Assembly: GCF_017316185.1 (NCBI RefSeq)
Contig: NZ_JAFLVX010000003.1
Coordinates: 1-60,557 of the forward strand
Source of the DNA: Candidatus Vagococcus giribetii
GTDB taxonomy: Bacteria > Bacillota > Bacilli > Lactobacillales > Vagococcaceae
Length of the DNA stretch: 60,557 nt
Direction of reading: 5' to 3'
Position numbers and translations under genes: made by a program. Under the pieces are notes generated by a model that searched no databases, was not told the DNA's origin, and worked only from the letters and a program-made list of their open reading frames with translations. This document shows, one piece after another, positions 1 to 9,910 of this stretch; within the stretch, counting starts at the first letter, position 1, and the number at the start of each line of letters is the position of its first letter.

Positions 1-45
1 TCAGTTTTCAAAGATCTATTTCTTTGTTGCCGTAACAACTTTTTA
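1..45 (-). other. 5' leader of an rRNA operon running off the left edge
   Basis: Read on the minus strand, the edge ends in GATCTTTGAAAACTGA, the boxA-like leader segment usually found just upstream of 16S rRNA in Firmicutes. It lies immediately downstream of a consensus promoter. The 16S gene itself would lie outside the window, so the operon is inferred rather than seen. Confidence 0.75.
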
Positions 46-74
46 ATAATATCAAACTCGTTAATGTTTGTCAA
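46..74 (-). promoter_or_regulatory. rRNA promoter P2
   Basis: On the minus strand TTGACA (69-74) is followed by a 17-base spacer and TATTAT (46-51). This near-consensus promoter faces the rRNA leader at the window edge. Confidence 0.8.
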
Positions 75-136
75 CAAGTTTTTTATTATTTTTTTGTGTT
101 GATGTTTGTTACTTCTTCTCTTGAAGCAACTTCAAA

Positions 137-166
137 ATAATAACATGTCTCAATATTAATTGTCAA
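137..166 (-). promoter_or_regulatory. rRNA promoter P1
   Basis: A second minus-strand promoter has TTGACA at 161-166 and TATTAT at 137-142 with an 18-base spacer. The tandem P1/P2 arrangement about 90 bases apart is typical of rrn operons. The rest of 1-325 is AT-rich spacer without a gene. Confidence 0.72.
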
Positions 167-282
167 CATTTTTTTTAATGTTTTTTTATTATTTTCGCCA
201 TCACTGGCAACACATAGTAATATACTACTTTTTAAATTATTTGTAAACATCTTTTTAAATGTATTTTTTGTTTTTAAATATT

Positions 283-291
283 TGGTACAAT
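283..291 (+). promoter_or_regulatory. Extended -10 promoter of the two-component operon
   Basis: TGGTACAAT is an extended -10 element 35 bases before the regulator start. No good -35 is visible. It diverges from the rRNA promoters. Confidence 0.45.
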
Positions 292-325
292 AGAACTATA
301 ATAATTGAAGTGGAGGAAATATGTT

Positions 326-1012
326 ATGAAGATACTTGTTGTTGATGACGATAAAGAAATTGTTGAGTTATTAAGCATTTATGTCAAAAATGAAGGCTAC
401 GATGTCATCAAAGCCTATGATGGTAAAGAAGCTTTAAGCAAAATCGCAACAAATCCTGATATAAATTTAATGATCTTAGATATTATGATGCCTAAGATGG
501 ATGGGATGGAAGTTGTTAAAGAACTACGTAAAGAATCGCAAATTCCAATCATTATGTTAACAGCCAAAACAACTGATATGGATAAAATTCAAGGTCTAAT
601 TGCTGGTGCTGATGATTATGTAACTAAGCCTTTTAATCCACTAGAAATTATGGCTCGTGTCAAATCCTTACTACGCCGTACTAATATGCAAATCAAAAGT
701 GAAGTGCCTGACGTATTAGAGATTGGTCCTTTAGTTATCAAAAAAGATTCTCATGAAGTAGTCACTGATAAAGGAATTAGTATTCAATTAACTGCTTTAG
801 AATTTGGTATTCTTTATTTATTAGCTAGCCATCCGAATCGCGTGTTTAGTGCTGATGAAATTTTCGAGCGTGTCTGGCAACAAGAAAGCCTTGTTTCTGC
901 CAAAACAGTTATGGTACATGTAAGTCATTTGAGAGATAAAATTGAAGAAGCAACAAATGGCGAAAAGGTCATCCAAACAGTTTGGGGTGTTGGCTATAAA
1001 ATCGAAGGATAA
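326..1012 (+). CDS. VanR-like OmpR/PhoB-family response regulator
   Basis: Two-component response regulator acting in the cytoplasm as a transcription factor. The N-terminal receiver domain (about 1-120) has the acidic pocket DDD near residue 7, the phosphoacceptor Asp at about 52 in LDIMMP, and the conserved Lys in VTKPF. A winged-helix DNA-binding domain follows (about 130-228), ending in the typical VWGVGYKIE. The start was set at ATG 326 because GGAGG at 312-316 is correctly spaced; an upstream TTG (305) would place the ribosome site inside the gene. It overlaps the histidine kinase, indicating coupled translation. Similarity to VanR is by recognition. No van ligase genes are nearby, so its target may be the adjacent carboxypeptidase (inference). 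Confidence 0.9.
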   Translation: MKILVVDDDKEIVELLSIYVKNEGYDVIKAYDGKEALSKIATNPDINLMILDIMMPKMDGMEVVKELRKESQIPIIMLTAKTTDMDKIQGLIAGADDYVTKPFNPLEIMARVKSLLRRTNMQIKSEVPDVLEIGPLVIKKDSHEVVTDKGISIQLTALEFGILYLLASHPNRVFSADEIFERVWQQESLVSAKTVMVHVSHLRDKIEEATNGEKVIQTVWGVGYKIEG

Positions 1013-2171
1013 GTCTCAAACCTATAATCGTATTCGTCTCACATCAAAGGAAAAAAGTGAGCTCTTAATAGAAGGTTTGGTAACAATCATTCTATTAATT
1101 CTCCTTAACCTTGCTATGTATATGATTCTTGTCCAAATAATTCAAACTAGTGTATCCCTTGAAAGTTTTACCAATCGTTTCATGCCCTCTATCTATGATG
1201 CTTTTTATAGCCCTAGAGCGATGATTTGGAAAAAACCTATTTTTGCTTTAATGGCAGTACTTGATATTGCTATTCTTTACTGGCGATTAATTCGTCGTTA
1301 CAAACAAATGCAGCAACGTCATATCATTAGTGAACTCCATTATATCTCTAGTGGTCATTATGATCATCGTATTCCATTTGATTTAGGTGGGGACTTAGGT
1401 AAGCTCATTCGAAGTATTAACGCTTTAGTAGATAGTACAGTAGAAGCTATTGAAGAAGAACGTCGCATCGAACAATCAAAAGATGAGCTGATCACTAATG
1501 TTAGTCATGATATTCGAACCCCGTTAACTTCTATCATCGGTTATCTGGGTTTAATAGAAGAAAGGCAATATTCTAGTGAAGAAGAATTGCTCAAATACAC
1601 CCACACAGCTTACTTAAAATCTAAACAAATGAAACTCTTAGTTGATGATTTATTTGAGTATACTAAAGTAAGGCAATCAAACACACCCATCAATCTAGTG
1701 ACGTTTGACATGCAACAACTAATTGCCCAAGTAGTCGTAGATTTTGAATTAGATGCTCAAAAAAAAGAAGTTACTATCGATTTTGAACCGTCTCCTCCTT
1801 CTCTACTTATGTCAGGAGACACAGAGAAATTGGTTCGAGTCTTTGATAACCTCTTATCTAATGCTATTAAATATGGAACAGACGGAACACAAATTATTGT
1901 CATTTCCGAGAAAAAAGAGAATGAAGTTATTATAACCGTCAAGAACGATGGCAAGGAAATCCCTAAAAAATCCCTAGATCTATTATTCGATCGCTTTTAC
2001 CGTGTAGAGGAGTCACGTTCTCAACAAACTGGTGGGACAGGTCTTGGCTTAGCTATCACCCAAAGTATTGTGGATCTTCATCATGGTCAAATTTATGCTA
2101 CATCAGAAAAAGGTTGGACTTCTTTTATTATCCATCTACCTCTTGAGCAGCCTAATCATTCTAACAATTAA
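957..2171 (+). CDS. VanS-like sensor histidine kinase
   Basis: Membrane sensor kinase partner of the upstream regulator. Two transmembrane segments (about 38-65 and 93-112) flank a short outside loop of about 30 residues. Then come a HAMP-like linker, a HisKA domain with the phosphorylated His in NVSHDIRTPLTSIIGYL (about residue 184), and an ATPase domain with N box NLLSNAIKYG, G1 VKNDGKEIP, F box FDRFYR and G2 GGTGLGLAI. The start is uncertain: ATG 957 overlaps the regulator gene by 56 bases and has only a weak GAAG ribosome site; TTG 942, GTG 987 and TTG 990 are alternatives. The small sensing loop suggests sensing within or near the membrane (inference). Confidence 0.88.
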   Translation: MAKRSSKQFGVLAIKSKDKSQTYNRIRLTSKEKSELLIEGLVTIILLILLNLAMYMILVQIIQTSVSLESFTNRFMPSIYDAFYSPRAMIWKKPIFALMAVLDIAILYWRLIRRYKQMQQRHIISELHYISSGHYDHRIPFDLGGDLGKLIRSINALVDSTVEAIEEERRIEQSKDELITNVSHDIRTPLTSIIGYLGLIEERQYSSEEELLKYTHTAYLKSKQMKLLVDDLFEYTKVRQSNTPINLVTFDMQQLIAQVVVDFELDAQKKEVTIDFEPSPPSLLMSGDTEKLVRVFDNLLSNAIKYGTDGTQIIVISEKKENEVIITVKNDGKEIPKKSLDLLFDRFYRVEESRSQQTGGTGLGLAITQSIVDLHHGQIYATSEKGWTSFIIHLPLEQPNHSNN

Positions 2172-2206
2172 AGAATCTAGTCGTTTGCCTAGATTCTTTT
2201 TTTTTG
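2172..2206 (+). terminator. Intrinsic terminator after the kinase gene
   Basis: Perfect hairpin AGAATCTAG / CTAGATTCT with an 8-base loop, followed by a run of nine T. It separates the two-component operon from dacA. Confidence 0.9.
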
Positions 2207-2254
2207 TTAAATTCTATATAGGATAAAAAGATACAACTGAAAGGATTCTTTTTT

Positions 2255-3538
2255 ATGAAACATACCACGCGCCATCTGAGAAGGATTGCTTGCTTTATTG
2301 CCATTATTTTTTTATTAATAGCACCTTTTCAAGTTCAAGCAAAAAGTAATGCTTTTTCAGTCAATGCTAAAGCGGCTCTTGTCGTTGATGCTAACTCTGG
2401 AAAAATACTTTACAATCAAAATGGTGATGAGGTACTAGGAATTGCCTCAATGACCAAACTTCTATCAGCTTATTTAATTTATGAACAAATCGAGTTAGGA
2501 ACTATTTCTCTAAGTGATCCGTTACCTATTAGTGACTACTTAGTTAAACTTAGTCAAGACCCTGACTTATCTAACATTCCTATTGAGAAAGAGCATGCTT
2601 ACACAGTGGAAGACGCCTTAGCTGCTTCTCTTATTAGTTCTGCTAACTCTCTCACATCAGCTTTAGCTGAGTATGTAGCAGGTTCTGAGGTTGCCTTTGT
2701 TCAAATGATGTACGACAAACTAGATGAGTGGGACATTCACGATGCCCTTTTAGTCTCTGCATCAGGTCTTAGCAACGAGTATATTCAAGCACCCTATTAC
2801 GGCCAGACAAAAAAACTAGACGAAAATATGATGAGCGCTAAAGATATTGCCATTGTTGCTCGCCATCTTCTGGAGGATTACCCAGAAGTACTAAACTTTA
2901 CTTCTCTACCTAGTATGACTCTTTTTGAAAATAGCAAAGACCCGTTAACTATCTGGAATTCTAATAACATGTTACCTGGATATGATTACTTTATGAAAGG
3001 CGTGGACGGACTTAAAACAGGAACATCTCCTGTTGCTGGCGCTTGCTTTATCGGTACTCTTAAACAAGATAACACGCGCTTAATTACGGTTGTTATGGGT
3101 GTTGATGACAAAGAATACAATCGATTTGACGAGACAACTCGTATGATTAATTATGTTAATAGTACTTGGCAACATAAAACCCTTATGACTAAAGGTGAGG
3201 CACCAACTGTACCTACCGTTGATGTTAAAGGCTCAAAATACAAAAAAGCCGACTTAGCTCTTAGTCAAGATGTCACTGTTTGGACTCATCCTGAAGACAC
3301 TATTGAGATGACTCTAGATCTAACAACCAAACAAGTCAGCTCATCAGGAAAAATAAAAGCACCTATGAGTAAAAAAACAGTAATCGCTCACCAGTATGTA
3401 ACGAACAAAAGTGATACTCTAGGCTACTTAACGCCTGAGGATAAACAAAAGAACTATGTTCCCGTGACCTTAAAAAATAACCTAGAAAAAGACAATATCT
3501 TCTTACAAGCTTGGTATCTCATCTCAGGAAAAGCTTAA
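2255..3538 (+). CDS. dacA: D-alanyl-D-alanine carboxypeptidase (PBP5/DacA family, peptidase S11)
   Basis: Trims the terminal D-Ala from peptidoglycan stem pentapeptides on the outer face of the membrane. A signal peptide covers about 1-29, ending QVQA. The three penicillin-binding active-site motifs are all present: SMTK at 65-68, SAN at 129-131 and KTG at 254-256. A C-terminal PBP5_C-type beta domain follows (about 300-390). Length (427 residues) is normal. The extreme C terminus is a weak amphipathic segment (IFLQAWYLI) that could hold the enzyme at the membrane. It has its own upstream terminator and AAAGGA ribosome site, so it is not strictly in the two-component operon, although regulation by that system is plausible. 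Confidence 0.93.
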   Translation: MKHTTRHLRRIACFIAIIFLLIAPFQVQAKSNAFSVNAKAALVVDANSGKILYNQNGDEVLGIASMTKLLSAYLIYEQIELGTISLSDPLPISDYLVKLSQDPDLSNIPIEKEHAYTVEDALAASLISSANSLTSALAEYVAGSEVAFVQMMYDKLDEWDIHDALLVSASGLSNEYIQAPYYGQTKKLDENMMSAKDIAIVARHLLEDYPEVLNFTSLPSMTLFENSKDPLTIWNSNNMLPGYDYFMKGVDGLKTGTSPVAGACFIGTLKQDNTRLITVVMGVDDKEYNRFDETTRMINYVNSTWQHKTLMTKGEAPTVPTVDVKGSKYKKADLALSQDVTVWTHPEDTIEMTLDLTTKQVSSSGKIKAPMSKKTVIAHQYVTNKSDTLGYLTPEDKQKNYVPVTLKNNLEKDNIFLQAWYLISGKA

Positions 3539-3549
3539 TTAGACTTGAT

Positions 3550-3578
3550 TTGACAGATACAAAAAAAATAGCTATACT
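3550..3578 (+). promoter_or_regulatory. serS promoter
   Basis: TTGACA at 3550-3555, a 17-base spacer and TATACT at 3573-3578, just upstream of the T-box leader. Confidence 0.9.
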
Positions 3579-3597
3579 CTAGCTAATAATAAGTGTC

Positions 3598-3841
3598 GAA
3601 AGATTAGTACTTAATCTCTACTGTTTTAGAGAGCTAACGGTTGGTGAAAGTTAGCACAGTAATTAAGGAATCCACTTTCTAAAGACGTGTAACGAAAACA
3701 ATGATTAAGTTACACCGGAAAACAAACTCCGTTAACAATAGTCAATGAAGGCACGAAACTGTGCAAATCTGGGTGGTACCGCGAAATTCAACCTCTCGCC
3801 CCAAAAATCTGAATGGATTTTTGGGGTTGAGAGGTTTTTTA
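3598..3841 (+). promoter_or_regulatory. Serine T-box riboswitch
   Basis: tRNA-sensing leader controlling serS. The conserved T-box GGGTGGTACCGCG spans 3771-3783 and is followed by a long terminator hairpin and T run (about 3790-3841). Stem I can be drawn: GAAAG (3598-3602) pairs with CTTTC (3675-3679) and CTTAAT (3610-3615) with ATTAAG (3662-3667). Between them is a specifier loop with AGTA on the 5' side and GAATCCA on the 3' side. The specifier is therefore UCC (3671-3673), a serine codon. Uncharged tRNA-Ser should stabilise the antiterminator and allow serS transcription. Confidence 0.96.
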
Positions 3842-3869
3842 TTTTCATTATTAATAAGGAGGAAGACAT

Positions 3870-5144
3870 ATGTTAGATGTAAAATTTATTCGAACAAATT
3901 TTGATACGGTCAAAGAAAAATTAATGACTCGTGGGGTAAACGAAGAGGTTCTTAATGATTTTGTCGCTCTTGATCAAGAAAGACGTAACCATTTAGTTAA
4001 AGTAGAAACTCTTAAAAAAACACGTAATGACGTGTCTCAAGAAATCGCTACTTTGAAACGCAACAAAGAAAATGCTGATGATAAAATCAATGAAATGAAA
4101 GAAGTTGGGGAAACAATCAAAGGATTAGACGAAGAAATTCGTGTCATTGATGAAAAACTCCAAACAATCTCTCATACATTACCTAACTTACCTCATGCTG
4201 ATGTACCAGTTGGAGCAGATGAGGAAGATAATGTAGAAGTTAGACGTTGGGAAACACCTAAAACATTTACCTTTGAGCCAAAACCTCATTGGGAAATTGC
4301 TGAAGATTTAGGTATTTTAGATTTTGAACGTGGAGCTAAAGTTTCTGGTAGCCGTTTTGTCTTCTATAAAGGCTTAGGTGCTCGCTTAGAAAGAGCTATC
4401 TACAACTTAATGTTAGATACTCATGTTTATGAGCATGGCTATATTGAAATGATGACACCTTATATCGTTAATGAAGCTTCTATGTTTGGGACAGGACAAT
4501 TTCCTAAATTTAAAGAAGATGTCTTCCAAATTGAAGATAGCAACTATACATTAATTCCAACAGCTGAAGTACCATTAACAAACTACTACCGTGATGAAAT
4601 TTTAAACAATGAGCAATTACCTGTTTATTTCACTGCTCTAAGTCCATCATTCAGATCTGAAGCTGGTAGTGCAGGGCGTGACACTCGTGGGTTAATTCGC
4701 CTTCACCAATTCAATAAAGTAGAGATGGTTAAACTAAGTCATCCGGAAACTTCTTATGATGAGTTAGAAAAAATGACCGCAAACGCTGAAGCTATTTTAC
4801 AAAAATTGAATTTACCATACCGTACTATTACTCTTTGTACAGGAGATATGGGCTTCTCTGCTGCAAAAACTTATGACATTGAAGTTTGGATTCCAGCTCA
4901 AGATACTTACCGTGAAATCAGCTCTTGTTCAAACTGTGAAGACTTCCAAGCAAGACGTGCTAAAATTCGTTTCCGTAACGAAGAAGGTAAAACAGATTAT
5001 GTTCATACATTAAATGGTTCTGGACTTGCTGTTGGTCGTACAGTAGCTGCTATTTTAGAAAACTATCAAAATGAAGATGGTAGTGTTACTATTCCTGAAG
5101 TACTTGTTCCTTACATGGGTGGGTTAACTACTATTACTAAATAA
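3870..5144 (+). CDS. serS: Seryl-tRNA synthetase
   Basis: Class II aminoacyl-tRNA synthetase that charges tRNA-Ser in the cytoplasm. An N-terminal coiled-coil arm (about 30-100) binds the tRNA long variable arm. The catalytic core carries motif 2 ([17 protein letters not shown]) and motif 3 ([18 protein letters not shown]). The full length of 424 residues is normal. ATG 3870 has a strong AAGGAGG site. It is a single-gene unit controlled by the T-box. Confidence 0.98.
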   Translation: MLDVKFIRTNFDTVKEKLMTRGVNEEVLNDFVALDQERRNHLVKVETLKKTRNDVSQEIATLKRNKENADDKINEMKEVGETIKGLDEEIRVIDEKLQTISHTLPNLPHADVPVGADEEDNVEVRRWETPKTFTFEPKPHWEIAEDLGILDFERGAKVSGSRFVFYKGLGARLERAIYNLMLDTHVYEHGYIEMMTPYIVNEASMFGTGQFPKFKEDVFQIEDSNYTLIPTAEVPLTNYYRDEILNNEQLPVYFTALSPSFRSEAGSAGRDTRGLIRLHQFNKVEMVKLSHPETSYDELEKMTANAEAILQKLNLPYRTITLCTGDMGFSAAKTYDIEVWIPAQDTYREISSCSNCEDFQARRAKIRFRNEEGKTDYVHTLNGSGLAVGRTVAAILENYQNEDGSVTIPEVLVPYMGGLTTITK

Positions 5145-5145
5145 T

Positions 5146-5185
5146 AAAAAATCATCTGTCACTACATAGCGACAGATGATTTTTT
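5146..5185. terminator. Bidirectional terminator between serS and guaB
   Basis: Inverted repeat AAAAAATCATCTGTC / GACAGATGATTTTTT with a 10-base loop and T runs on both strands. It serves both convergent genes. Confidence 0.93.
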
Positions 5186-5192
5186 ATTGTTT

Positions 5193-6743
<1,551 letters not shown>

Positions 6744-6762
6744 TCAATTAAGGTTATAAAGA

Positions 6763-6831
6763 AAACAAGATGGGAAAAAACTTACCTAACTCTTAGAATC
6801 TAAGCATTAAGTTATTTTTTCTCATCTTGTT
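6763..6831 (-). terminator. Terminator of the parA-ychF-DUF1129 transcript
   Basis: Long imperfect hairpin: ACAAGATGAGAAAAAATAAC pairs with a matching GTTTTTTCCCATCTTGT arm, followed by TTTTC on the minus strand. It lies directly after the DUF1129 gene. Confidence 0.65.
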
Positions 6832-6841
6832 AATTATGATA

Positions 6842-7537
6842 TTAACGACGCATAAACATCGTTCCTTGGAAATTGTATTTTTTCTTCAACCAGTAACGTA
6901 AACCAAATGTACCTGCTCCTAAAGCAATCGTAATCATTGGGTCTAAAACTGGGTTGATTGATGGTGGTAAGAATACAGATACACCAAAAATTAAGAACCA
7001 TGGCAAGAAACTCACAGCCATAATTAAACCTGTTTTTAATACGCCTGGACGTTTACTTTGATCAGCACCTGGCTCATCATAGATATAGATATAACGGTAA
7101 ATCAGGTAGAATGATAACGCTCCTGATAACCCACCTAAGACTAATGATAAAATCCCTTGGCTACTTGCTCCTGTTTTAGACATCATGGTAAATAATGATG
7201 TTAACACGGCTAAGAAAGTAAATAGCATTAAGAAATTATCTAACATAATCGTTCCAAAAGTCATTTCACGTAATGGTTCTGGCGCATTAAGGATACTTTC
7301 TGCGGCTTCAGTTGGTGTTCCAAACAATTGTTTAGCTGTTATACCAGTTTTTTGTCCTTCAACTAATTGAGTCAATAAGTCGTTTAAAGCCACTACTTTT
7401 TTCTCTTCAGCAATATCACTTGTTGAAAGAGCTTTGTTGATATCAAAAATAAATTGGTCATTTTTTTTGGTTAATTGAGTCATTAACTCACGATTTTGAG
7501 CCACTTTTTGTTGTAGTTCTTCTCTTGTTTCTTCCAC
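6842..7537 (-). CDS. DUF1129 family membrane protein
   Basis: Integral membrane protein of the DUF1129 family common in Lactobacillales; function unknown. The N-terminal about 75 residues are charged and helical (possible coiled coil, cytoplasmic). Four hydrophobic segments follow, at roughly 98-120, 128-152, 170-192 and 197-217, and the C terminus is basic. GTG 7537 is preferred because AAAGGTGA sits 5 bases before it; GTG 7546 is an alternative adding three residues. It lies 23 bases after ychF in the same direction, so it is probably co-transcribed. Confidence 0.82.
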   Translation of the reverse strand: MEETREELQQKVAQNRELMTQLTKKNDQFIFDINKALSTSDIAEEKKVVALNDLLTQLVEGQKTGITAKQLFGTPTEAAESILNAPEPLREMTFGTIMLDNFLMLFTFLAVLTSLFTMMSKTGASSQGILSLVLGGLSGALSFYLIYRYIYIYDEPGADQSKRPGVLKTGLIMAVSFLPWFLIFGVSVFLPPSINPVLDPMITIALGAGTFGLRYWLKKKYNFQGTMFMRR

Positions 7538-7560
7538 TTGTCTCACCTTTATTTTCTTTT

Positions 7561-8661
7561 TTAGACGTTAAATCTAAACAACATAACGTCGCCGTCTTTA
7601 ACGATGTACTCTTTACCTTCTAAACGCACACGACCAGCTTCTTTAGCGGCTGGCATACTACCATGCTCTTTTAAATCAGCATAAGAAACAGTCTCTGCAC
7701 GAATAAAGCCACGTTCAAAGTCTGTATGGATGACCCCTGCACATTCAGGTGCCTTCATTCCATTTTTAAAAGTCCACGCTCTTACTTCTTGCTCACCTGC
7801 TGTAAAATAAGTCGCTAAACCTAATAAATGATAAGCGGCGCGAATTAATTTATCTAAGCCTGATTCTTCAATTCCTAATGCTTCTAAAAAGTCAGCTTTA
7901 TCTTCATCATCTAACTCAGCAATTTCTTCTTCTGCACGAGCACAAACTGTAATTACTTCAGCGTTTTCTGTTGCTGCAAATGTTTTAACTTGTTGTACGT
8001 AATCATTACCTTCTTCATCTGCCACTTCGTCCTCAGCAACGTTAGCTACATAAAGAACTGGTTTAGTTGTTAATAAGAATAACCCTTTAACAATTGGTAA
8101 TTCATCGTCAGAAAACTCAATGGTTCTTGCTGATTTTCCTGCTTCTAATACAGGTTTGATTTTTTCTAATACTGCTAATTCAGCAACTGCTTCTTTGTCT
8201 TTCGTTTTAGCAATTTTTGCTACACGAGTCATACGTTTATCAACTGATTCTAAGTCAGCAAAAATTAATTCTAAGTTGATGATTTCAATATCTTCTAAAG
8301 GATTCACACGACCTTCTACGTGAGTAATGTTTTCATCATCAAAACATCTAACCACATGACAAATCGCATCTACTTGACGAATATTACTTAAGAATTTATT
8401 TCCTAAACCTTCACCTTTACTAGCACCCTTAACAATTCCTGCAATATCTGTAAATTCAAACGTTGCTGGGACTGTTTTTTTAGGTTTTACTAATTTAGTT
8501 AATTCATCTAAACGATAATCTGGTACTTCAACCATTCCAACGTTTGGATCAATCGTTGCAAATGGGTAGTTAGCAGCTTCTACTCCTGCTTTTGTAATTG
8601 CATTAAACAAAGTTGATTTACCAACGTTTGGTAAACCGACAATTCCTGCTGTTAAAGCCAT
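7561..8661 (-). CDS. ychF: Redox-regulated ATPase YchF (OLA1 family)
   Basis: Obg-related P-loop protein that binds ATP in preference to GTP and associates with ribosomes. The P-loop GLPNVGKSTLFNAIT is at the N terminus. A G4 position altered from the GTP-specific NKxD fits the family's ATP preference. A helical insertion and a C-terminal TGS domain follow, ending KDGDVMLFRFNV. The length of 366 residues is standard. It lies between the DUF951 gene and the DUF1129 gene, a conserved order in Firmicutes. Confidence 0.96.
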   Translation of the reverse strand: MALTAGIVGLPNVGKSTLFNAITKAGVEAANYPFATIDPNVGMVEVPDYRLDELTKLVKPKKTVPATFEFTDIAGIVKGASKGEGLGNKFLSNIRQVDAICHVVRCFDDENITHVEGRVNPLEDIEIINLELIFADLESVDKRMTRVAKIAKTKDKEAVAELAVLEKIKPVLEAGKSARTIEFSDDELPIVKGLFLLTTKPVLYVANVAEDEVADEEGNDYVQQVKTFAATENAEVITVCARAEEEIAELDDEDKADFLEALGIEESGLDKLIRAAYHLLGLATYFTAGEQEVRAWTFKNGMKAPECAGVIHTDFERGFIRAETVSYADLKEHGSMPAAKEAGRVRLEGKEYIVKDGDVMLFRFNV

Positions 8662-8681
8662 TTATTTATCACTCTTTCTTT

Positions 8682-8873
8682 TTAGTTATCTTCGCTTTTT
8701 TTCTCTAACACTTTTTTCATTTTTTTAGCAAATTCTTTTCTAGGCATCATCACAATATGTTGACAGTTGACACATTTAATCTTGATGTCCATGCCCATTC
8801 GAATAATTTCCCACCTATTAGTTTGGCAAGCGTGGGGCTTTTTCATTTCAACAATGTCGCCTAAATCATACAT
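8682..8873 (-). CDS. DUF951 (YyzM family) small protein
   Basis: A 63-residue protein with the DUF951 signature: MYDLGDIVEMKKPHACQ near the start, then two Cys in CVNCQH and a basic C-terminal tail. It is probably a small nucleic-acid or zinc-binding protein; the function is unproven. It is always found beside parB and ychF in Firmicutes, and here it lies 20 bases upstream of ychF, so the two are likely co-transcribed. An AGGAGGGCG ribosome site precedes ATG 8873. Confidence 0.88.
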   Translation of the reverse strand: MYDLGDIVEMKKPHACQTNRWEIIRMGMDIKIKCVNCQHIVMMPRKEFAKKMKKVLEKKSEDN

Positions 8874-8971
8874 AAAGACGCCCTCCTAATTCTTATAATT
8901 CACAACGTATATCTTAACACAAAATGCCTATCTCTTGTTGGTGTAATAGAAAATAAATTTCCACCTAAACG

Positions 8972-9024
8972 AAAACAGAAGTATCTCAAAAGGTTGACTC
9001 TTTTTGAGATACTTTAACTGTTTT
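8972..9024 (-). terminator. Terminator after parB
   Basis: Hairpin AAGTATCTCAAAA / TTTTGAGATACTT, extended by AAAACAG / CTGTTTT, ending in TTTTC on the minus strand. It separates parA-parB from the DUF951-ychF group. Confidence 0.75.
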
Positions 9025-9910
9025 AATCATCAAATTTAATCTCAAGTATATCAAGAATACGAGTTAAATCAGATTGAGATAAGTATTCAATTTCAATTTT
9101 ACCTTTGCCATTTTTTTCTTGAATGGCCACACTTGTACCGAACTTATCCGTCAAACGATCTTCACTTGCTCTAATATAGTAAGGTTTTGGTGTTTGTTTT
9201 TTCGCTTTTTTAGCAGGTTTTAGTTGTTTATCATTCATTTCTGAAACAATTTGTTCCAACTGACGCACAGTTAATCCTTCTTTTAACACACGATTGGCTA
9301 ATGGAATAATGTCTTTTTCATCTTTTAACCCTAATAATGTTCTAGCTTGCCCCATAGATAGTTGCTCTTTTTGCACTAAATCTTTAACCACTTGAGGCAA
9401 TGTTAATAGTCTTAAGTAGTTTGCAATATAAGGACGACTCTTACCTAATTGCTCAGATAATTCTACTTGCGTTAACTTTAAATTCTTCATTAACATTTCA
9501 TAGGCTTCTGCTTCTTCCATTGGGCTTAAATCTTCCCGCTGTAAGTTTTCTAAGACAGCAATTTGCATCATACGAGCTTCATCAAATTCTCTAACGATTG
9601 CAGGGACTGTTTCTTTACCTGCTAGTTTTGATGCTCTAAAACGACGTTCACCTGCAATGATTTCATAACCTTTAATCGTTGATTTTCTAACGATAATAGG
9701 TTGGAATACACCTGACTGGCGAATCGACTCTGATAATTCTTTTAAAGCATGTTCATCAAAGGTTTTTCTTGGTTGATATGGATTTGGACGTAAGTCACTT
9801 AAAGGGATCTCCATGACTGTGTCTTTTTTCTCATCTACTTCTTCAATTTCTGAAAAATCTTTAAATAAGGCATCAATGCCTCGACCTAACCCTTTATTAG
9901 TCTTGCTCAC
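9023..9910 (-). CDS. parB: Chromosome partitioning protein ParB (Spo0J)
   Basis: CTP-dependent clamp that loads at parS sites near the origin, spreads on DNA and recruits SMC. The N terminus NKGLGRGIDALF binds ParA. The ParB/Srx CTPase domain shows NPYQPR and GERRFRA. A helix-turn-helix follows (ELSEQLGKSRPYIANYLRLL) with the dimerisation domain at the end. At 295 residues it is full length. Its start overlaps the parA end by 14 bases. Candidate parS sites lie at 11.5, 48.3 and 49.2 kb. Confidence 0.97.
   Translation of the reverse strand: MSKTNKGLGRGIDALFKDFSEIEEVDEKKDTVMEIPLSDLRPNPYQPRKTFDEHALKELSESIRQSGVFQPIIVRKSTIKGYEIIAGERRFRASKLAGKETVPAIVREFDEARMMQIAVLENLQREDLSPMEEAEAYEMLMKNLKLTQVELSEQLGKSRPYIANYLRLLTLPQVVKDLVQKEQLSMGQARTLLGLKDEKDIIPLANRVLKEGLTVRQLEQIVSEMNDKQLKPAKKAKKQTPKPYYIRASEDRLTDKFGTSVAIQEKNGKGKIEIEYLSQSDLTRILDILEIKFDD

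Noticed and set aside
326-3538. A vancomycin resistance cluster
   Set aside because: Only VanRS-like regulators and an ordinary S11 carboxypeptidase are present; no vanH, D-Ala-D-Lac/Ser ligase or vanX.
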